From the NCBI GenBank assembly GCA_000509105.1, contig BAIF02000109.1, forward strand, positions 16,346 to 80,345: 64,000 bases of DNA. The letters are read 5' to 3'. The translations under genes were made by a program, and so were the position numbers. Each line of letters begins with the position of its first letter. Position 1 is the stretch's first letter. The notes beneath the pieces were generated by a model. The model saw only the letters and a list, made by a program, of their open reading frames with translations. It made no database searches and was not told the DNA's origin. Positions 1 to 9,441 of this stretch are shown here, one piece after another. This DNA is from Clostridiales bacterium VE202-21 (GTDB taxonomy: Bacteria > Bacillota > Clostridia > Lachnospirales > Lachnospiraceae).

Positions 1-2
1 TT

Positions 3-179
3 ACAAATGACCTGTGGCTGTTTGATCCGGCGGAGGATTATATGATCAGAATGCTCCCGGAAGGACTGTTTTCTGATATGGTTATTAGAATTGGGGTTCT
101 CTTTATAGCGGGGCTTGCAGTACTGCTGATCATCAGCATAATATGGAGAAAAAAGTCAAAGATTAACTGTACTAATTAA
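3..179 (+). CDS. C-terminal end of an integral membrane protein, TIGR01906/DUF1461-like (partial)
   Basis: The window opens inside this reading frame, so only the last 58 residues are visible. They hold the stretch NDLWLFDPAEDYMIRMLPE, a hydrophobic segment of about 20 residues (GVLFIAGLAVLLIISII) and a short basic tail ending at TAA 177-179. This layout (an acidic Trp/Asp-rich loop followed by a last membrane helix) resembles the end of the TIGR01906/DUF1461 family of multi-pass membrane proteins of unknown function. The family call rests on memory of the motif and on a fragment. The next gene, purL, starts 99 bp downstream with its own ribosome binding site. Confidence 0.5.
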   Translation, partial: TNDLWLFDPAEDYMIRMLPEGLFSDMVIRIGVLFIAGLAVLLIISIIWRKKSKINCTN

Positions 180-278
180 TAAGTTTAATTATATTAATTG
201 TACTAATGAGAAAAAATGTGATAGGATAGAAAAGAGCGCAGTGAACTGCGGCAGAATAAAATGCAAAGGAGATCGTTT

Positions 279-3200
279 ATGAGTAATGTAAGACGTGTTT
301 ATGTGGAGAAAAAACCGGAATTTGCTGTTTCAGCTAAGGAACTGCGGCATGAGATTAAACACTATCTGGGAATTCAGACGGTGACAGATGTACGCGTCCT
401 GATCCGCTATGATGTGGAGAATCTTTCCGATACCACTTTTGAAAAAGCATGCAGTGGGATATTTGCAGAGCCTCCTGTTGATACACTTTATAAGGAAAGT
501 TTTCCGCTGAAAGAGGAGAGCCATGTGTTTTCAGTAGAATATCTCCCGGGACAGTTTGACCAGAGGGCAGATTCAGCAGAACAGTGCGTGCAGTTTATTA
601 AGGAAGATGAAAAGCCGATCATCCGCACTGCGACTACTTATGTAATAGAAGGAACAGTAACAGAAGAAGAGTTTGGTGCGATTAAGAACCACTGCATCAA
701 CCCAGTGGATTCCAGGGAAACCGGAATGGAAAAACCGGAGACTCTGGTCACGGTATTTGAGGAACCGGAGGATGTAAAAGTATTTGACGGCTTCCAGAAT
801 ATGCCCCAGGAGGAGTTGAAGAAGCTTTATGATTCTCTGGGACTGGCAATGACGTTTAAAGATTTCCTGCATATCCAGAAGTACTACAGCGGGGAAGAGC
901 ACAGAGACCCGACGATGACGGAGATCCGCGTGCTTGACACCTACTGGTCAGATCACTGCCGCCATACAACATTCTCCACGGAATTAAAGGAGATTACATT
1001 TGGCGAGGGGGATTATAAAGAACCCATCGTAAATACTTACAAACAATATCTGAAAGACCACAGCGAGATCTTTGCCGGCAGAGAGGACAAGTTTGTCTGC
1101 CTGATGGATCTGGCACTTATGGCGATGAGAAAGCTGAAAAAAGAAGGGAATCTCCAGGATCAGGAGGAGTCTGAGGAGATCAATGCCTGCAGTATTGTAG
1201 TGCCGATCAAGGTAGACGGCGTGGAAGAGGAGTGGCTGATTAATTTTAAAAATGAGACACACAACCATCCAACTGAGATTGAGCCTTTTGGTGGGGCTGC
1301 AACCTGTCTGGGCGGCGCGATCCGCGATCCTCTGTCAGGCAGGACCTATGTATACCAGGCCATGCGTGTGACCGGAGCCGCGGATCCTACCGTGTCTGTA
1401 AAGGATACCTTAAAAGGAAAGCTTCCGCAGAAGAAATTGGTACGGGGAGCCGCTGCGGGCTACAGTTCCTACGGAAACCAGATCGGACTTGCAACCGGAG
1501 CGGTCAAGGAGATCTATCACCCGGACTATGTGGCAAAACGTATGGAGATCGGCGCAGTACTCGGCGCTGCTCCCAGACGTGCAGTCATCAGAGAGACTTC
1601 CGATCCGGGAGATATCATCATTCTCCTTGGCGGACGAACAGGGCGTGACGGATGCGGCGGAGCGACTGGTTCTTCCAAGGTCCACACGGAAGAGTCTATC
1701 GAGACCTGCGGCGCAGAGGTGCAGAAGGGAAATCCGCCGACAGAGCGTAAGATCCAGCGTTTATTCAGAAGAGAAGAAGTCAGCGCCCTGATTAAAAAAT
1801 GCAATGATTTTGGTGCAGGAGGTGTCTCAGTTGCCATCGGAGAGCTTGCGGACGGGCTCCGTGTAGATCTGGACAAGGTACCGAAGAAATATGCCGGTCT
1901 TGACGGGACAGAGATCGCGATCTCAGAGTCTCAGGAGAGAATGGCTGTTGTTGTCGATCCGAAAGATGTAAAACAGTTTCTGGATTATGCAAAGGAAGAG
2001 AATCTGGAGGCTGTTGAAGTGGCAGTAGTTACAGAGTCCCCGAGACTGGTGCTTTTATGGCGCGGAAAAGAGATCGTTAATATTTCCCGTGCATTCCTGG
2101 ATACGAACGGTGCCCATCAGGAGACATCCGTTGAGGTGGAGATTCCAAATAAAGAAGATACAATTTTTGTAAAGGAAGCCGTGCAGGATGTAAAAGGAAA
2201 ATGGCTGGCCATGCTGAGCGATCTGAATGTATGCTCCCAGAAGGGGCTTGTGGAGATGTTCGACGGATCAATCGGCGCCGGCTCCGTATTCATGCCGCAT
2301 GGCGGAAAGTACCAGATGACAGAGACGCAGGCTATGGTTGCTAAGGTGCCGGTGCAAAATGGCAGCACGGACAGCGTTTCTATGATGAGCTATGGCTTTG
2401 ACCCGTATCTTTCCAGCTGGAGTCCGTATCACGGTGCAGTATATGCTGTCGTAGAATCTGTGGCTAAGATCGTGGCGGCCGGCGGTGATTACAGGAAGAT
2501 CCGCTTTACGTTCCAGGAATATTTCCGCAGAATGACAGAAGATCCGAAGAGATGGAGCCAGCCTTTTGCGGCTCTGCTTGGGGCTTATGACGCACAGCTG
2601 GGATTCGGCCTGCCCTCAATTGGCGGTAAGGACAGTATGTCGGGAACATTCCAGGATATTGATGTGCCCCCGACTCTGGTTTCTTTTGCTGTCGATATGG
2701 CAACGGAGAAGGATATCATTACCCCGGAACTGAAAAAGGCGGGAAATAAGCTGGTATGGATGAGAATCGAGAAGGATGGATATGATCTCCCTGTTTACGG
2801 CCAGCTGATGGATCAGTACGGAAAGTTTGAGAGCGATATACACAATGGCAAAATTGTATCCGCATATGCTCTGGACCGGCACGGTGTGATGGCTGCAGTC
2901 AGTAAAATGGCGTTCGGAAACGGGCTTGGGTTGAAGATAGAACACAGCTTGGATGCCGGAGAACTGTTTGCGCCAGCATTTGGAGATCTGGTTGCGGAAG
3001 TGCCTGCTGATCAGGTGGGAGAACTGGCAATCAGCTATACTGTCATCGGTGAAGTGACAGACGACGGCATATTCAGCTATGGAAACACGGAGATCACTCT
3101 GTGCGAGGCGAAGACAGCCTGGACAGAGACTCTGGAGAAAGTATTTGCCACAAGATCTTCTGCAGACAGCAAAGAAGTATTGGAAGACAATTTATATGAT

Positions 3201-4034
3201 ACAAAGGATATCCATATCTGCAGCCATAAGATCGGGCAGCCGACCGTATTCATCCCGGTATTCCCGGGAACGAACTGTGAATACGACAGCAAGAGAGCCT
3301 TTGAGCGCGCAGGGGCAAAGGTGATAACGAAGGTATTTAAGAATCTGGATGCGGAAGATATCCGTCATTCAGTTGCAGAGTTCGAAAACGCCATTTCACA
3401 GGCGCAGATGATCATGTTCCCGGGCGGTTTCAGTGCGGGGGATGAACCGGACGGTTCTGCCAAATTCTTCGCGACAGCCTTCCAGAATGCAAAGATCAAA
3501 GAGGCGGTAGAAAAACTGCTCAATGAGAGAGACGGACTTGCCCTTGGTGTGTGCAACGGCTTCCAGGCCCTGATCAAACTGGGGCTTGTGCCTTACGGCA
3601 CCATTACAGGCCAGAAGGAGGATTCTCCGACACTGACCTATAACACCATTGGACGCCATATCTCAAAGATGGTATACACAAAAGTGGTGACAAATAAATC
3701 TCCATGGCTTCAGGAGGCGTCTCTTGGCGGCGTGTATACGAATCCGGCATCCCACGGGGAAGGGCGTTTTGTTGCCAGTGAAGAATGGCTGGATAAACTG
3801 TTTGCCAACGGTCAGGTTGCGACACAGTATTGTGACATTGACGGCGTGATCAGCATGGATGAAGAGTGGAATGTCAACGGCTCTTACCGCGCAATTGAAG
3901 GAATCACAAGCCCGGACGGCCGTGTGCTTGGCAAGATGGCGCATTCGGAGAGAAGAGACAACTCGGTTGCCATAAATATTTATGGGGAACAGGACATGAA
4001 AATCTTTGAATCTGGTGTGAAATATTTCAAATAG
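279..4034 (+). CDS. purL: Phosphoribosylformylglycinamidine synthase, single-chain form
   Basis: This cytoplasmic enzyme of purine synthesis uses ATP and glutamine to convert FGAR to FGAM. At 1251 residues it is the long one-chain type, not the split PurS/PurL/PurQ set of Bacillus. An N-terminal PurS-like part is followed by two AIR-synthase-type halves (FKNETHNHPTEIEPFGG; later GLPSIGGKDSMSG). A class I glutamine amidotransferase domain starts near residue 990 (VFIPVFPGTNCEYDS), with nucleophile Cys1092 in LGVCNGF and the His1222/Glu1224 pair in MAHSER. I chose ATG 279 rather than 261 because AAAGGAG lies 7 nt before it, while 261 has no ribosome site. The gene stands alone, with no other pur gene adjacent. 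Confidence 0.97.
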   Translation: MSNVRRVYVEKKPEFAVSAKELRHEIKHYLGIQTVTDVRVLIRYDVENLSDTTFEKACSGIFAEPPVDTLYKESFPLKEESHVFSVEYLPGQFDQRADSAEQCVQFIKEDEKPIIRTATTYVIEGTVTEEEFGAIKNHCINPVDSRETGMEKPETLVTVFEEPEDVKVFDGFQNMPQEELKKLYDSLGLAMTFKDFLHIQKYYSGEEHRDPTMTEIRVLDTYWSDHCRHTTFSTELKEITFGEGDYKEPIVNTYKQYLKDHSEIFAGREDKFVCLMDLALMAMRKLKKEGNLQDQEESEEINACSIVVPIKVDGVEEEWLINFKNETHNHPTEIEPFGGAATCLGGAIRDPLSGRTYVYQAMRVTGAADPTVSVKDTLKGKLPQKKLVRGAAAGYSSYGNQIGLATGAVKEIYHPDYVAKRMEIGAVLGAAPRRAVIRETSDPGDIIILLGGRTGRDGCGGATGSSKVHTEESIETCGAEVQKGNPPTERKIQRLFRREEVSALIKKCNDFGAGGVSVAIGELADGLRVDLDKVPKKYAGLDGTEIAISESQERMAVVVDPKDVKQFLDYAKEENLEAVEVAVVTESPRLVLLWRGKEIVNISRAFLDTNGAHQETSVEVEIPNKEDTIFVKEAVQDVKGKWLAMLSDLNVCSQKGLVEMFDGSIGAGSVFMPHGGKYQMTETQAMVAKVPVQNGSTDSVSMMSYGFDPYLSSWSPYHGAVYAVVESVAKIVAAGGDYRKIRFTFQEYFRRMTEDPKRWSQPFAALLGAYDAQLGFGLPSIGGKDSMSGTFQDIDVPPTLVSFAVDMATEKDIITPELKKAGNKLVWMRIEKDGYDLPVYGQLMDQYGKFESDIHNGKIVSAYALDRHGVMAAVSKMAFGNGLGLKIEHSLDAGELFAPAFGDLVAEVPADQVGELAISYTVIGEVTDDGIFSYGNTEITLCEAKTAWTETLEKVFATRSSADSKEVLEDNLYDTKDIHICSHKIGQPTVFIPVFPGTNCEYDSKRAFERAGAKVITKVFKNLDAEDIRHSVAEFENAISQAQMIMFPGGFSAGDEPDGSAKFFATAFQNAKIKEAVEKLLNERDGLALGVCNGFQALIKLGLVPYGTITGQKEDSPTLTYNTIGRHISKMVYTKVVTNKSPWLQEASLGGVYTNPASHGEGRFVASEEWLDKLFANGQVATQYCDIDGVISMDEEWNVNGSYRAIEGITSPDGRVLGKMAHSERRDNSVAINIYGEQDMKIFESGVKYFK

Positions 4035-4058
4035 ATCTAAATTATTACAATAAAAAGT

Positions 4059-4101
4059 GGCCGTATCCGCTGTACGAAATATTTAAAAATGGGATACGGC
4101 C
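4059..4101 (+). terminator. Hairpin after purL
   Basis: GGCCGTATCC (4059-4068) pairs exactly with GGATACGGCC (4092-4101) around a 23-nt AT-rich loop. The T tract after it is weak (CGTGTTTAT), so it may be an imperfect terminator or an RNA-stabilising stem. Confidence 0.5.
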
Positions 4102-4184
4102 CGTGTTTATAAGGGGTTCCATGATCAGCGCCGGATGAAGTTTCTGATTTGTTAAAAAAATTTGAAAAAACAGGAAAAAAGGTG

Positions 4185-4214
4185 TTGACATTTGATGAAA
4201 AATAATAGTATAAT
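4185..4214 (+). promoter_or_regulatory. Promoter of the tRNA-Val/tRNA-Met unit
   Basis: A perfect -35 box TTGACA (4185-4190) and a perfect -10 box TATAAT (4209-4214) are separated by 18 bp. They lie about 55 bp before the first tRNA. This is a strong vegetative promoter, as expected for stable RNA. Confidence 0.85.
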
Positions 4215-4267
4215 AGCAAAGCGGGTTGCGGGTGAGACAAACACTTAAACGCAGACCGGGAGAATAT

Positions 4268-4340
4268 GGGATCTTAGCTCAGCTGGGAGAGCATCTGCCT
4301 TACAAGCAGAGGGTCATAGGTTCGAGCCCTATAGGTCCCA
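4268..4340 (+). tRNA. tRNA-Val (anticodon TAC)
   Basis: The full cloverleaf can be folded by eye. The acceptor is GGGATCT/AGGTCCC with one G-T pair, the D stem is GCTC/GAGC, the anticodon stem is TCTGC/GCAGA with loop CTTACAA, and the T stem is ATAGG/CCTAT with TTCGAGC. It is 73 nt with discriminator A, and CCA is not encoded (CATAA follows). Confidence 0.95.
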
Positions 4341-4361
4341 TAACTTTCTAAAATTTTATAT

Positions 4362-4435
4362 GGCGGAATAGCTCAGTTGGCTAGAGCACACGGTTCATAC
4401 CCGTGGTGTCGCTGGTTCAAATCCAGTTTCCGCTA
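4362..4435 (+). tRNA. tRNA-Met (anticodon CAT), elongator type
   Basis: The acceptor is GGCGGAA/TTCCGCT with a G-T first pair, the D stem is GCTC/GAGC, the anticodon stem is CACGG/CCGTG with loop TTCATAC, and the T stem is GCTGG/CCAGT. The first pair is formed and the anticodon stem lacks the three G-C pairs of initiator tRNA, so elongator Met is more likely. A lysidine-modified Ile tRNA also carries CAT and is the main alternative. It lies 21 nt after tRNA-Val in the same unit. Confidence 0.9.
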
Positions 4436-4440
4436 CTGAG

Positions 4441-4468
4441 AAGCTTCGGAAATTTCCGAAGCTTTTTT
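4441..4468 (+). terminator. Intrinsic terminator of the tRNA unit
   Basis: AAGCTTCGGAAA is followed immediately by its exact complement TTTCCGAAGCTT (4441-4464), and the T run continues. It sits 5 bp after tRNA-Met. Confidence 0.9.
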
Positions 4469-4541
4469 GTGTCTGATTATGGCAATACTTATCTAAGTAT
4501 GTTAGAATCAGAGAATGAGAAATTAAACGGAGGACAAACAA

Positions 4542-5087
4542 ATGAATGAAAAATCCTGGCTCGTTTTGAGAATTGTAGCCGGCCTGTATGTGATCTATCT
4601 GGGGTACCAGATCGTAAGCGGGATGCTTACTGAAAGACCCGAAAACATGGTGTTTATGATGACCGCGGGTATCTTGTTTATTGTGATAGGAGCGGTGATC
4701 GTGATTGTATCCGCAAAAAGCGTAATCGCAATGAGAAACAAAATGCAGAACGAAGAAGAGGCATCTTCAGAGGAAGACAATTCTGAAGATGCAATAGAAG
4801 CAGATTCTGAGGAGGAGACTTCTTCAGAAAAGGAAGATACCGAGGAGGAGTCTGCGGCGGAAATGCCTTCCGGGAAGGAAGACACAGATTCCATGGAGAC
4901 AGATTCTTCAGATGATAGAAAAGTGAATCCAAATGATGACAGTGAGAAGAATAACAGGACGAAAACTGCAGAAGCTATGGAGGACGATGCAGCCCAGGAC
5001 ACAGTTACATCTGCAGATACACTGATAGATCTAAACGGGGATACCACGGAAGAGTCAATGGAAGAGACTGACGACGAAGAAAGATAG
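4542..5087 (+). CDS. Hypothetical membrane protein with a long acidic Ser/Glu-rich tail
   Basis: I do not recognise a named family. The 181-residue protein has two predicted membrane helices in its first 65 residues (around residues 6-28 and 36-60). A tail of about 115 residues follows, made almost entirely of Glu, Asp, Ser and Thr (runs such as EEDNSEDAIEADSEEE). Such a tail is probably disordered and strongly negative. GGAGGACA lies 8 nt before ATG 4542. ispF follows after 24 bp in the same direction, so the two may be co-transcribed, but I see no functional link. The skewed composition also makes the opposite strand open over the same region, and I treat that as a shadow. Confidence 0.7.
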   Translation: MNEKSWLVLRIVAGLYVIYLGYQIVSGMLTERPENMVFMMTAGILFIVIGAVIVIVSAKSVIAMRNKMQNEEEASSEEDNSEDAIEADSEEETSSEKEDTEEESAAEMPSGKEDTDSMETDSSDDRKVNPNDDSEKNNRTKTAEAMEDDAAQDTVTSADTLIDLNGDTTEESMEETDDEER

Positions 5088-5111
5088 AATATGAATAAGG
5101 AGTGACAGAAC

Positions 5112-5657
5112 ATGCGTGTAGGTATGGGATATGATGTACACAGGCTGGTCGAAGGCAGAAAGCTGATTCTCGGAGGAGTAGAGATACCATATGAGAAGGG
5201 ACTTCAGGGACATTCGGATGCAGATGTGGTTGTACATGCCATTATGGATGCGCTTCTCGGAGCAGCGGCACTGGGGGATATCGGAAAGCATTTTCCGGAT
5301 ACAGACCCGCAGTACAAAGGCATTTCCAGCATCAGGCTGCTGGAGCATGTAGCAGCACTTCTGGATGACAAGCAATTTGTGATAGAGAACATTGATGCGA
5401 CCATTGTTGCGCAGCAGCCCAAGATGCGCCCATATATAGATGAGATGATAAAGAATGTGGCGGATGCACTGAATCTTATGCCTGACCAGGTCAATATCAA
5501 GGCAACAACGGAAGAGGGGCTTGGATTTACAGGGCGCGGAGAGGGGATTTCCTCTCAGGCGGTGTGCGCTCTGGAAAAGATTATGAACTACAGCAGCTAC
5601 GATGTAACCCCGAATCCAAATGGATGCGAGGGCTGCAAGGGCTGTCCCAGGCAGTAA
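5112..5657 (+). CDS. ispF: 2-C-methyl-D-erythritol 2,4-cyclodiphosphate synthase with a cysteine-rich C-terminal tail
   Basis: IspF carries out the cyclising step of the non-mevalonate isoprenoid pathway, releasing CMP to give MEcPP, and works as a cytoplasmic homotrimer. The metal ligands are visible at the N-terminus (MGYDVHRL, Asp8 and His10) and in GHSDADV (His near residue 42), and the conserved [16 protein letters not shown] stretch is intact. The family is usually about 157 residues; this one has 181. The extra ~22 residues end in [12 protein letters not shown], three cysteines spaced like a small metal-binding or redox tail, which is not part of the enzyme fold. A ribosome site (AAGGAGTGAC) precedes ATG 5112. 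No other isoprenoid gene is nearby. Confidence 0.95.
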   Translation: MRVGMGYDVHRLVEGRKLILGGVEIPYEKGLQGHSDADVVVHAIMDALLGAAALGDIGKHFPDTDPQYKGISSIRLLEHVAALLDDKQFVIENIDATIVAQQPKMRPYIDEMIKNVADALNLMPDQVNIKATTEEGLGFTGRGEGISSQAVCALEKIMNYSSYDVTPNPNGCEGCKGCPRQ

Positions 5658-5676
5658 GAAAAGAGGGGAATATAGA

Positions 5677-6804
5677 ATGCAGCTTCGAAAGCTTGACAGC
5701 AGTGAACACAGCGGGACAAGAGCGCTGTGGGAGAAGGTATTTCCGGAAGACAGCAAAGCATTTCTGGACTACTATTATTTTATAAAGACCAGGAACAATC
5801 AGATCTATGTAATTGAGGAGGATGGAGCTGTCCGTTCCATGCTCCAGCTTAATCCTTACATGCTGAGGATCGGCGGGACACAGCAGTTATGCAATTATAT
5901 CATTGCCGTGGCAACGGAGGAGGCATACAGAAAGAGGGGCTATATGGGCCGTTTGCTCAAAGCTTCTATGATGGACATGTATAAACTGAAGCAGCCATTT
6001 ACTTTCCTCATGCCGGCAGCGGAGGCCATATACAGGCCTTATGATTTCCGGTTTGTCTACGCGCAGATCCAGGAAGAATCCTGCGGAGAACCAGGTTCCA
6101 TGTCAGTCAGCATGTCGGACGCCGGCTTATCGGATGCCGGTGCAATGGCCGTATTTTTCAATGCCCATTTTGCCGCTCAATATCAGGTCTGCGCCGTGCG
6201 CGACGACCAGTATTACCAGACGATGTTATTCGAGCAGCAGAGTGAAAACGGGGGTATAAAACTATTAAAACAAGACGGCGCTATAGCTGGAATGTTCGCG
6301 TATGCCAGGGAGGAGAACACGCTCGAGATCCGAGAGGCCCTTTACCTACCCGGATTCGAAGCTGAATTCCAGAAAGCCGTATACCAGATGCGGGCAGAAC
6401 ATGGCGTTCCTGCAAAGATATACGCAGGCAGAGAAAATGCCCGGAGCAGGAAAGTACCACTCATCATGGTACGTATTCTTCACCTGGAGACACTTCTGGC
6501 TTCTATGAGGGCAAAAGCAGGCAGGGAGATAAACTGCTCCTTTGCAGTACTTGATTCCATCATCACAAAAAACAGCAGAGTCTGGAGGCTGAAGAGCAGC
6601 GGGGAGAATCCGGATATACAGGTCTCAGAAACAGAGGACTCGGAAGGAGTGCTTACAATAGACTCCCTGACAGCTTTGCTGTTCGGTTACCAGACAATAG
6701 ATGAAATCAGCCGTGAAGAAGGCGTAATCCTTACACCGAGGCTGAAACAGGAACTGGGGAAACTAGAGCCATTACGCCCCCTCTACCTCAATGAAATCGT
6801 GTAA
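5677..6804 (+). CDS. GNAT-family N-acetyltransferase, Eis-like
   Basis: This 375-residue protein has the long layout of the Eis family: an N-terminal GNAT domain, a second GNAT-like domain and a C-terminal sterol-carrier-like fold. The acetyl-CoA loop is visible as EEAYRKRGYMGRLLKASM (around residues 81-98), followed by FLMPAAEAIYRPYDFRFVY, typical of Eis-like proteins. Family members acetylate amines on small molecules or peptides; the substrate here cannot be told. ATG 5677 has AGAGGGGAA upstream and lies 19 bp after ispF, so the two are probably co-transcribed. An alternative start overlapping the ispF end (5620) lacks a ribosome site. Confidence 0.8.
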   Translation: MQLRKLDSSEHSGTRALWEKVFPEDSKAFLDYYYFIKTRNNQIYVIEEDGAVRSMLQLNPYMLRIGGTQQLCNYIIAVATEEAYRKRGYMGRLLKASMMDMYKLKQPFTFLMPAAEAIYRPYDFRFVYAQIQEESCGEPGSMSVSMSDAGLSDAGAMAVFFNAHFAAQYQVCAVRDDQYYQTMLFEQQSENGGIKLLKQDGAIAGMFAYAREENTLEIREALYLPGFEAEFQKAVYQMRAEHGVPAKIYAGRENARSRKVPLIMVRILHLETLLASMRAKAGREINCSFAVLDSIITKNSRVWRLKSSGENPDIQVSETEDSEGVLTIDSLTALLFGYQTIDEISREEGVILTPRLKQELGKLEPLRPLYLNEIV

Positions 6805-6888
6805 TGTGGGGTGTTAGCTGGGCGCATCAAATGGGAAAGGGCTGAACACTCCCGGACAGGTGTCCCCACCTCGCGCTCCAAAATTCAG

Positions 6889-6917
6889 TTGACAAATTTC
6901 TCTTTTTTGCATAAGAT
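6889..6917 (+). promoter_or_regulatory. Promoter of the cysE-cysS operon
   Basis: TTGACA (6889-6894) is followed after 17 bp by TAAGAT (6912-6917), a near-consensus vegetative promoter. It lies just before the T-box leader. Confidence 0.8.
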
Positions 6918-6942
6918 ATATCTATATTGATTTTGTGAAAGG

Positions 6943-7186
6943 CTATGAACGGAAAGAGTAGCTGATTCCGAGATTGCAGAGAGGGACCATCACCGGCTGT
7001 AAGTGGTTCTAAAGGAGGAGTCTGTGAAGTGCGTCCGGGAGCTGATTCTGTAAACGCGGCGGGATGCTGTGAGTAGCGGAATACGTTTGGCATACGTTAC
7101 ATGCAGTGAGTGAAAGAAGTAATTCTTTTAATAGAGTGGAACCGCGGATATGACTTCGTCTCTAACAAGAGACGGGGTCTTTTTTA
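6943..7186 (+). ncRNA. T-box leader, cysteine type
   Basis: This leader senses uncharged tRNA and controls read-through into cysE-cysS. The conserved T-box AGAGTGGAACCGCGG is at 7133-7147, where the acceptor end of uncharged tRNA would pair. It is followed by terminator GACTTCGTCTCT / AGAGACGGGGTC and a T6 run (7152-7186). The likely specifier codon is TGC (Cys) at 7030-7032, in the 3' half of stem I after GTGAAG. This fits the downstream genes, serine acetyltransferase and cysteinyl-tRNA synthetase. The 5' edge is approximate; the specifier choice rests on position and context. Confidence 0.92.
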
Positions 7187-7215
7187 TGATACCGGAAATT
7201 CCTCTGGAATTTCGG
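7186..7215 (+). repeat. Short copy of the terminator-associated repeat (first hairpin only)
   Basis: ATGATACCGGAAATTC, CTCT, GGAATTTCGG form a hairpin that begins in the last T of the T-box terminator. The core AATTCCTCTGGAATTT also opens the longer repeats at 29702 and 40383, which likewise start at a terminator T tract. Only the first of their hairpins is present here. Confidence 0.55.
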
Positions 7216-7286
7216 GCAGGTGAAGTGGATTGAAATGAAAGCAGAGTTGGTAAATATTGTATGCGATTGGTATGGAGGATCATGAA

Positions 7287-8048
7287 ATGGGAATTATATC
7301 TTATATTAAGAATGAGATTCAGGTCATCCGGGAGCGGGATCCTGCGATTAAATCTAATATGGAGGTCTTGCTTTACCCGAGTTTTAAAGTTATACTTAGG
7401 TACAGAGTTGCACACAAGCTGTATCTGAAGAAACATTATTTCCTGGCCAGATGGATGTCACAGAAGGCTGCGAGAAAGACTGGGATTGAGATTCATCCCG
7501 GCGCCACCATTGGGAAAGGACTGTTTATTGACCACGGAAGCGGCGTTATTATCGGGGAGACGACGATCATCGGAGACAATGTAACGCTTTATCAGGGCGT
7601 GACCCTGGGGGGAACGGGAAAAGAGCAGGGAAAGCGGCATCCTACGCTGAAGGATAATGTCATGGTCAGCGCAGGGGCTAAGATACTCGGGTCTTTTACG
7701 ATTGGGGAAAACTCTAAGATAGGGGCTGGTTCGGTTGTGTTGGAGGAGGTGCCTCCGAACTGTACTGTAGTCGGCGTGCCGGGGCGTATTGTGCGGATGG
7801 GTGACCAGAAGGTACCGAGGACGGATATGGATCAGATACATCTGCCTGACCCGGTTCTGAATGATATCAGGGAGCTTCAGAATGATAACATACGCCTGTA
7901 TAAGCAGCTGAAAGAAATGGAGAGGCATATGCGCTGTATGCTGCCGGACGGCGATGAATTTGCGGAAAATACGGAGCCAGCAGAAGCACAGTGCAGCGGA
8001 TGCAGAGAAAAAGAAAAGAAAGAGGAGAAATCAGATGAAACTATATAA
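7287..8048 (+). CDS. cysE: Serine O-acetyltransferase
   Basis: CysE acetylates L-serine with acetyl-CoA, the first step of cysteine synthesis. The middle of the 253-residue protein shows left-handed beta-helix hexapeptide repeats ([18 protein letters not shown], then [19 protein letters not shown]). The catalytic His region is [12 protein letters not shown], and [18 protein letters not shown] is the usual serine acetyltransferase signature. A charged tail of about 70 residues follows the helix. GGAGG at 7274-7278 lies 8 nt before ATG 7287, which decides the start over codon 7257. The gene ends 14 nt inside cysS, so translation is probably coupled. The operon is controlled by the cysteine T-box. 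Confidence 0.95.
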   Translation: MGIISYIKNEIQVIRERDPAIKSNMEVLLYPSFKVILRYRVAHKLYLKKHYFLARWMSQKAARKTGIEIHPGATIGKGLFIDHGSGVIIGETTIIGDNVTLYQGVTLGGTGKEQGKRHPTLKDNVMVSAGAKILGSFTIGENSKIGAGSVVLEEVPPNCTVVGVPGRIVRMGDQKVPRTDMDQIHLPDPVLNDIRELQNDNIRLYKQLKEMERHMRCMLPDGDEFAENTEPAEAQCSGCREKEKKEEKSDETI

Positions 8049-9441
8049 TACACTTACTAAAAGAAAAGAAGAATTCGTACCTATAGAGGAAGGCAAAGTC
8101 AGAATGTATGTCTGCGGGCCTACAGTTTATAACTTTATCCATATAGGGAATGCAAGGCCGATGATCGTCTTTGACACGGTCAGAAGGTATTTTGAATATA
8201 AAGGTTACGATGTGAATTTTGTTTCCAACTTTACAGATGTAGATGACAAGATCATCAAAAAAGCAATCGAAGAAGGCGTTACTGCGGATGAGATTTCCAA
8301 ACGTTACATTGCAGAATGTAAGAAAGACATGGAAGGCATGAACGTGAAACCTGCCACAAAGCATCCTCTGGCAACAGAAGAAATCTGTGGTATGGTGGAT
8401 ATGATCGGAGCACTGATCGAGAAGGGATTTGCATACGAGAAAAACGGAACGGTATATTATCGTACGAGAAAGTTTAAAGATTACGGAAAACTTTCCCATA
8501 AGAATCTGGATGACCTTCAATCCGGCGGCCGTTCACTCCTTGTAACGGGAGAGGACGAAAAGGAAGATTCTCTGGACTTTGTGTTATGGAAGCCAAAAAA
8601 AGAAGGCGAACCGGCATGGGAGTCTCCATGGAGCGAAGGACGTCCGGGCTGGCATATCGAGTGCTCTGAGATGTCTAAAAAATATCTGGGAGAGCAGATC
8701 GATATTCATGCAGGAGGGGAAGATCTGATATTCCCGCATCATGAGAATGAGATTGCTCAGAGTGAGGCTGCGAACGGCAAAGAATTTGCCCGCTACTGGA
8801 TGCACAACGCATTCCTGAACATTGACAACAGGAAAATGTCAAAATCACTGGGAAACTTCTTTACCGTAAGGGAGATCAGCGAAAAATATGACCTTCAGGT
8901 TCTGCGATTTTTCATGCTCAGCGCGCATTACAGAAGTCCTCTGAATTTCAGTGCAGAGCTTATGGACGCTGCCGCAACGGGACTGGAGAGAATCATAACC
9001 GCGGCTGACAATCTGAAATTCCTGAAGGGCAATGCGAAAGTGCAGGATATGACAGACGCGGAGAAGGAAGCATTTGCAAAAACACAGGAATATGTTGACA
9101 GCTTTGAGCGGGCGATGGACGATGATTTCAATACGGCAGACGCAATTTCCTCTGTATTCGAGCTCGTTAAATATATCAATACGAATACAGACGGTGAAAG
9201 CTCAGCAGAATATCTGCAGAACCTGCGAGATCTGCTTGTTAAGCTGACAGATGTTCTGGGAATTATCGTGGAGAAGGACGAGGAGATGCTGGCAGAAGAC
9301 ATCGAAGCACTGATTGAAGAACGCCAGGCAGCGAGAAAGGCGAAAAATTTTGCCAGAGCAGACGAGATCAGGGACGAACTGCTCTCCAGAGGAATCGTCC
9401 TGGAGGATACCCGAGAAGGAGTAAAATGGAAGAAAGCATAA
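8035..9441 (+). CDS. cysS: Cysteinyl-tRNA synthetase
   Basis: This class I synthetase charges tRNA-Cys. The zinc-binding Cys near residue 24-28 (YVCGPTVYN), the HIGH-type motif FIHIGNARP, the second zinc motif [13 protein letters not shown] with [13 protein letters not shown], and the KMSKSLGNF loop are all visible. At 468 residues it has the usual length. The chosen ATG 8035 follows GAGGAG and overlaps the cysE end by 14 nt; an earlier frame opening at 7954 lies within cysE. mrnC begins 16 nt before this gene stops. The same T-box controls it, giving direct feedback from uncharged tRNA-Cys. Confidence 0.97.
   Translation: MKLYNTLTKRKEEFVPIEEGKVRMYVCGPTVYNFIHIGNARPMIVFDTVRRYFEYKGYDVNFVSNFTDVDDKIIKKAIEEGVTADEISKRYIAECKKDMEGMNVKPATKHPLATEEICGMVDMIGALIEKGFAYEKNGTVYYRTRKFKDYGKLSHKNLDDLQSGGRSLLVTGEDEKEDSLDFVLWKPKKEGEPAWESPWSEGRPGWHIECSEMSKKYLGEQIDIHAGGEDLIFPHHENEIAQSEAANGKEFARYWMHNAFLNIDNRKMSKSLGNFFTVREISEKYDLQVLRFFMLSAHYRSPLNFSAELMDAAATGLERIITAADNLKFLKGNAKVQDMTDAEKEAFAKTQEYVDSFERAMDDDFNTADAISSVFELVKYINTNTDGESSAEYLQNLRDLLVKLTDVLGIIVEKDEEMLAEDIEALIEERQAARKAKNFARADEIRDELLSRGIVLEDTREGVKWKKA

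Noticed and set aside
180..278. Purine-related riboswitch before purL
   Set aside because: The 99-bp gap is too short and lacks aptamer motifs. It only shows AT-rich repeats of the ACTAATTAA type.
4595..5113. Long open frame on the minus strand, 172 codons of Ser-rich sequence
   Set aside because: It is antisense to the acidic Ser/Glu tail of the plus-strand membrane protein, has low complexity, and has no ribosome site. It is a codon-bias shadow.
5055..5756. 233-codon minus-strand frame opposite ispF
   Set aside because: It is antisense to a complete ispF, with no domains or ribosome site.
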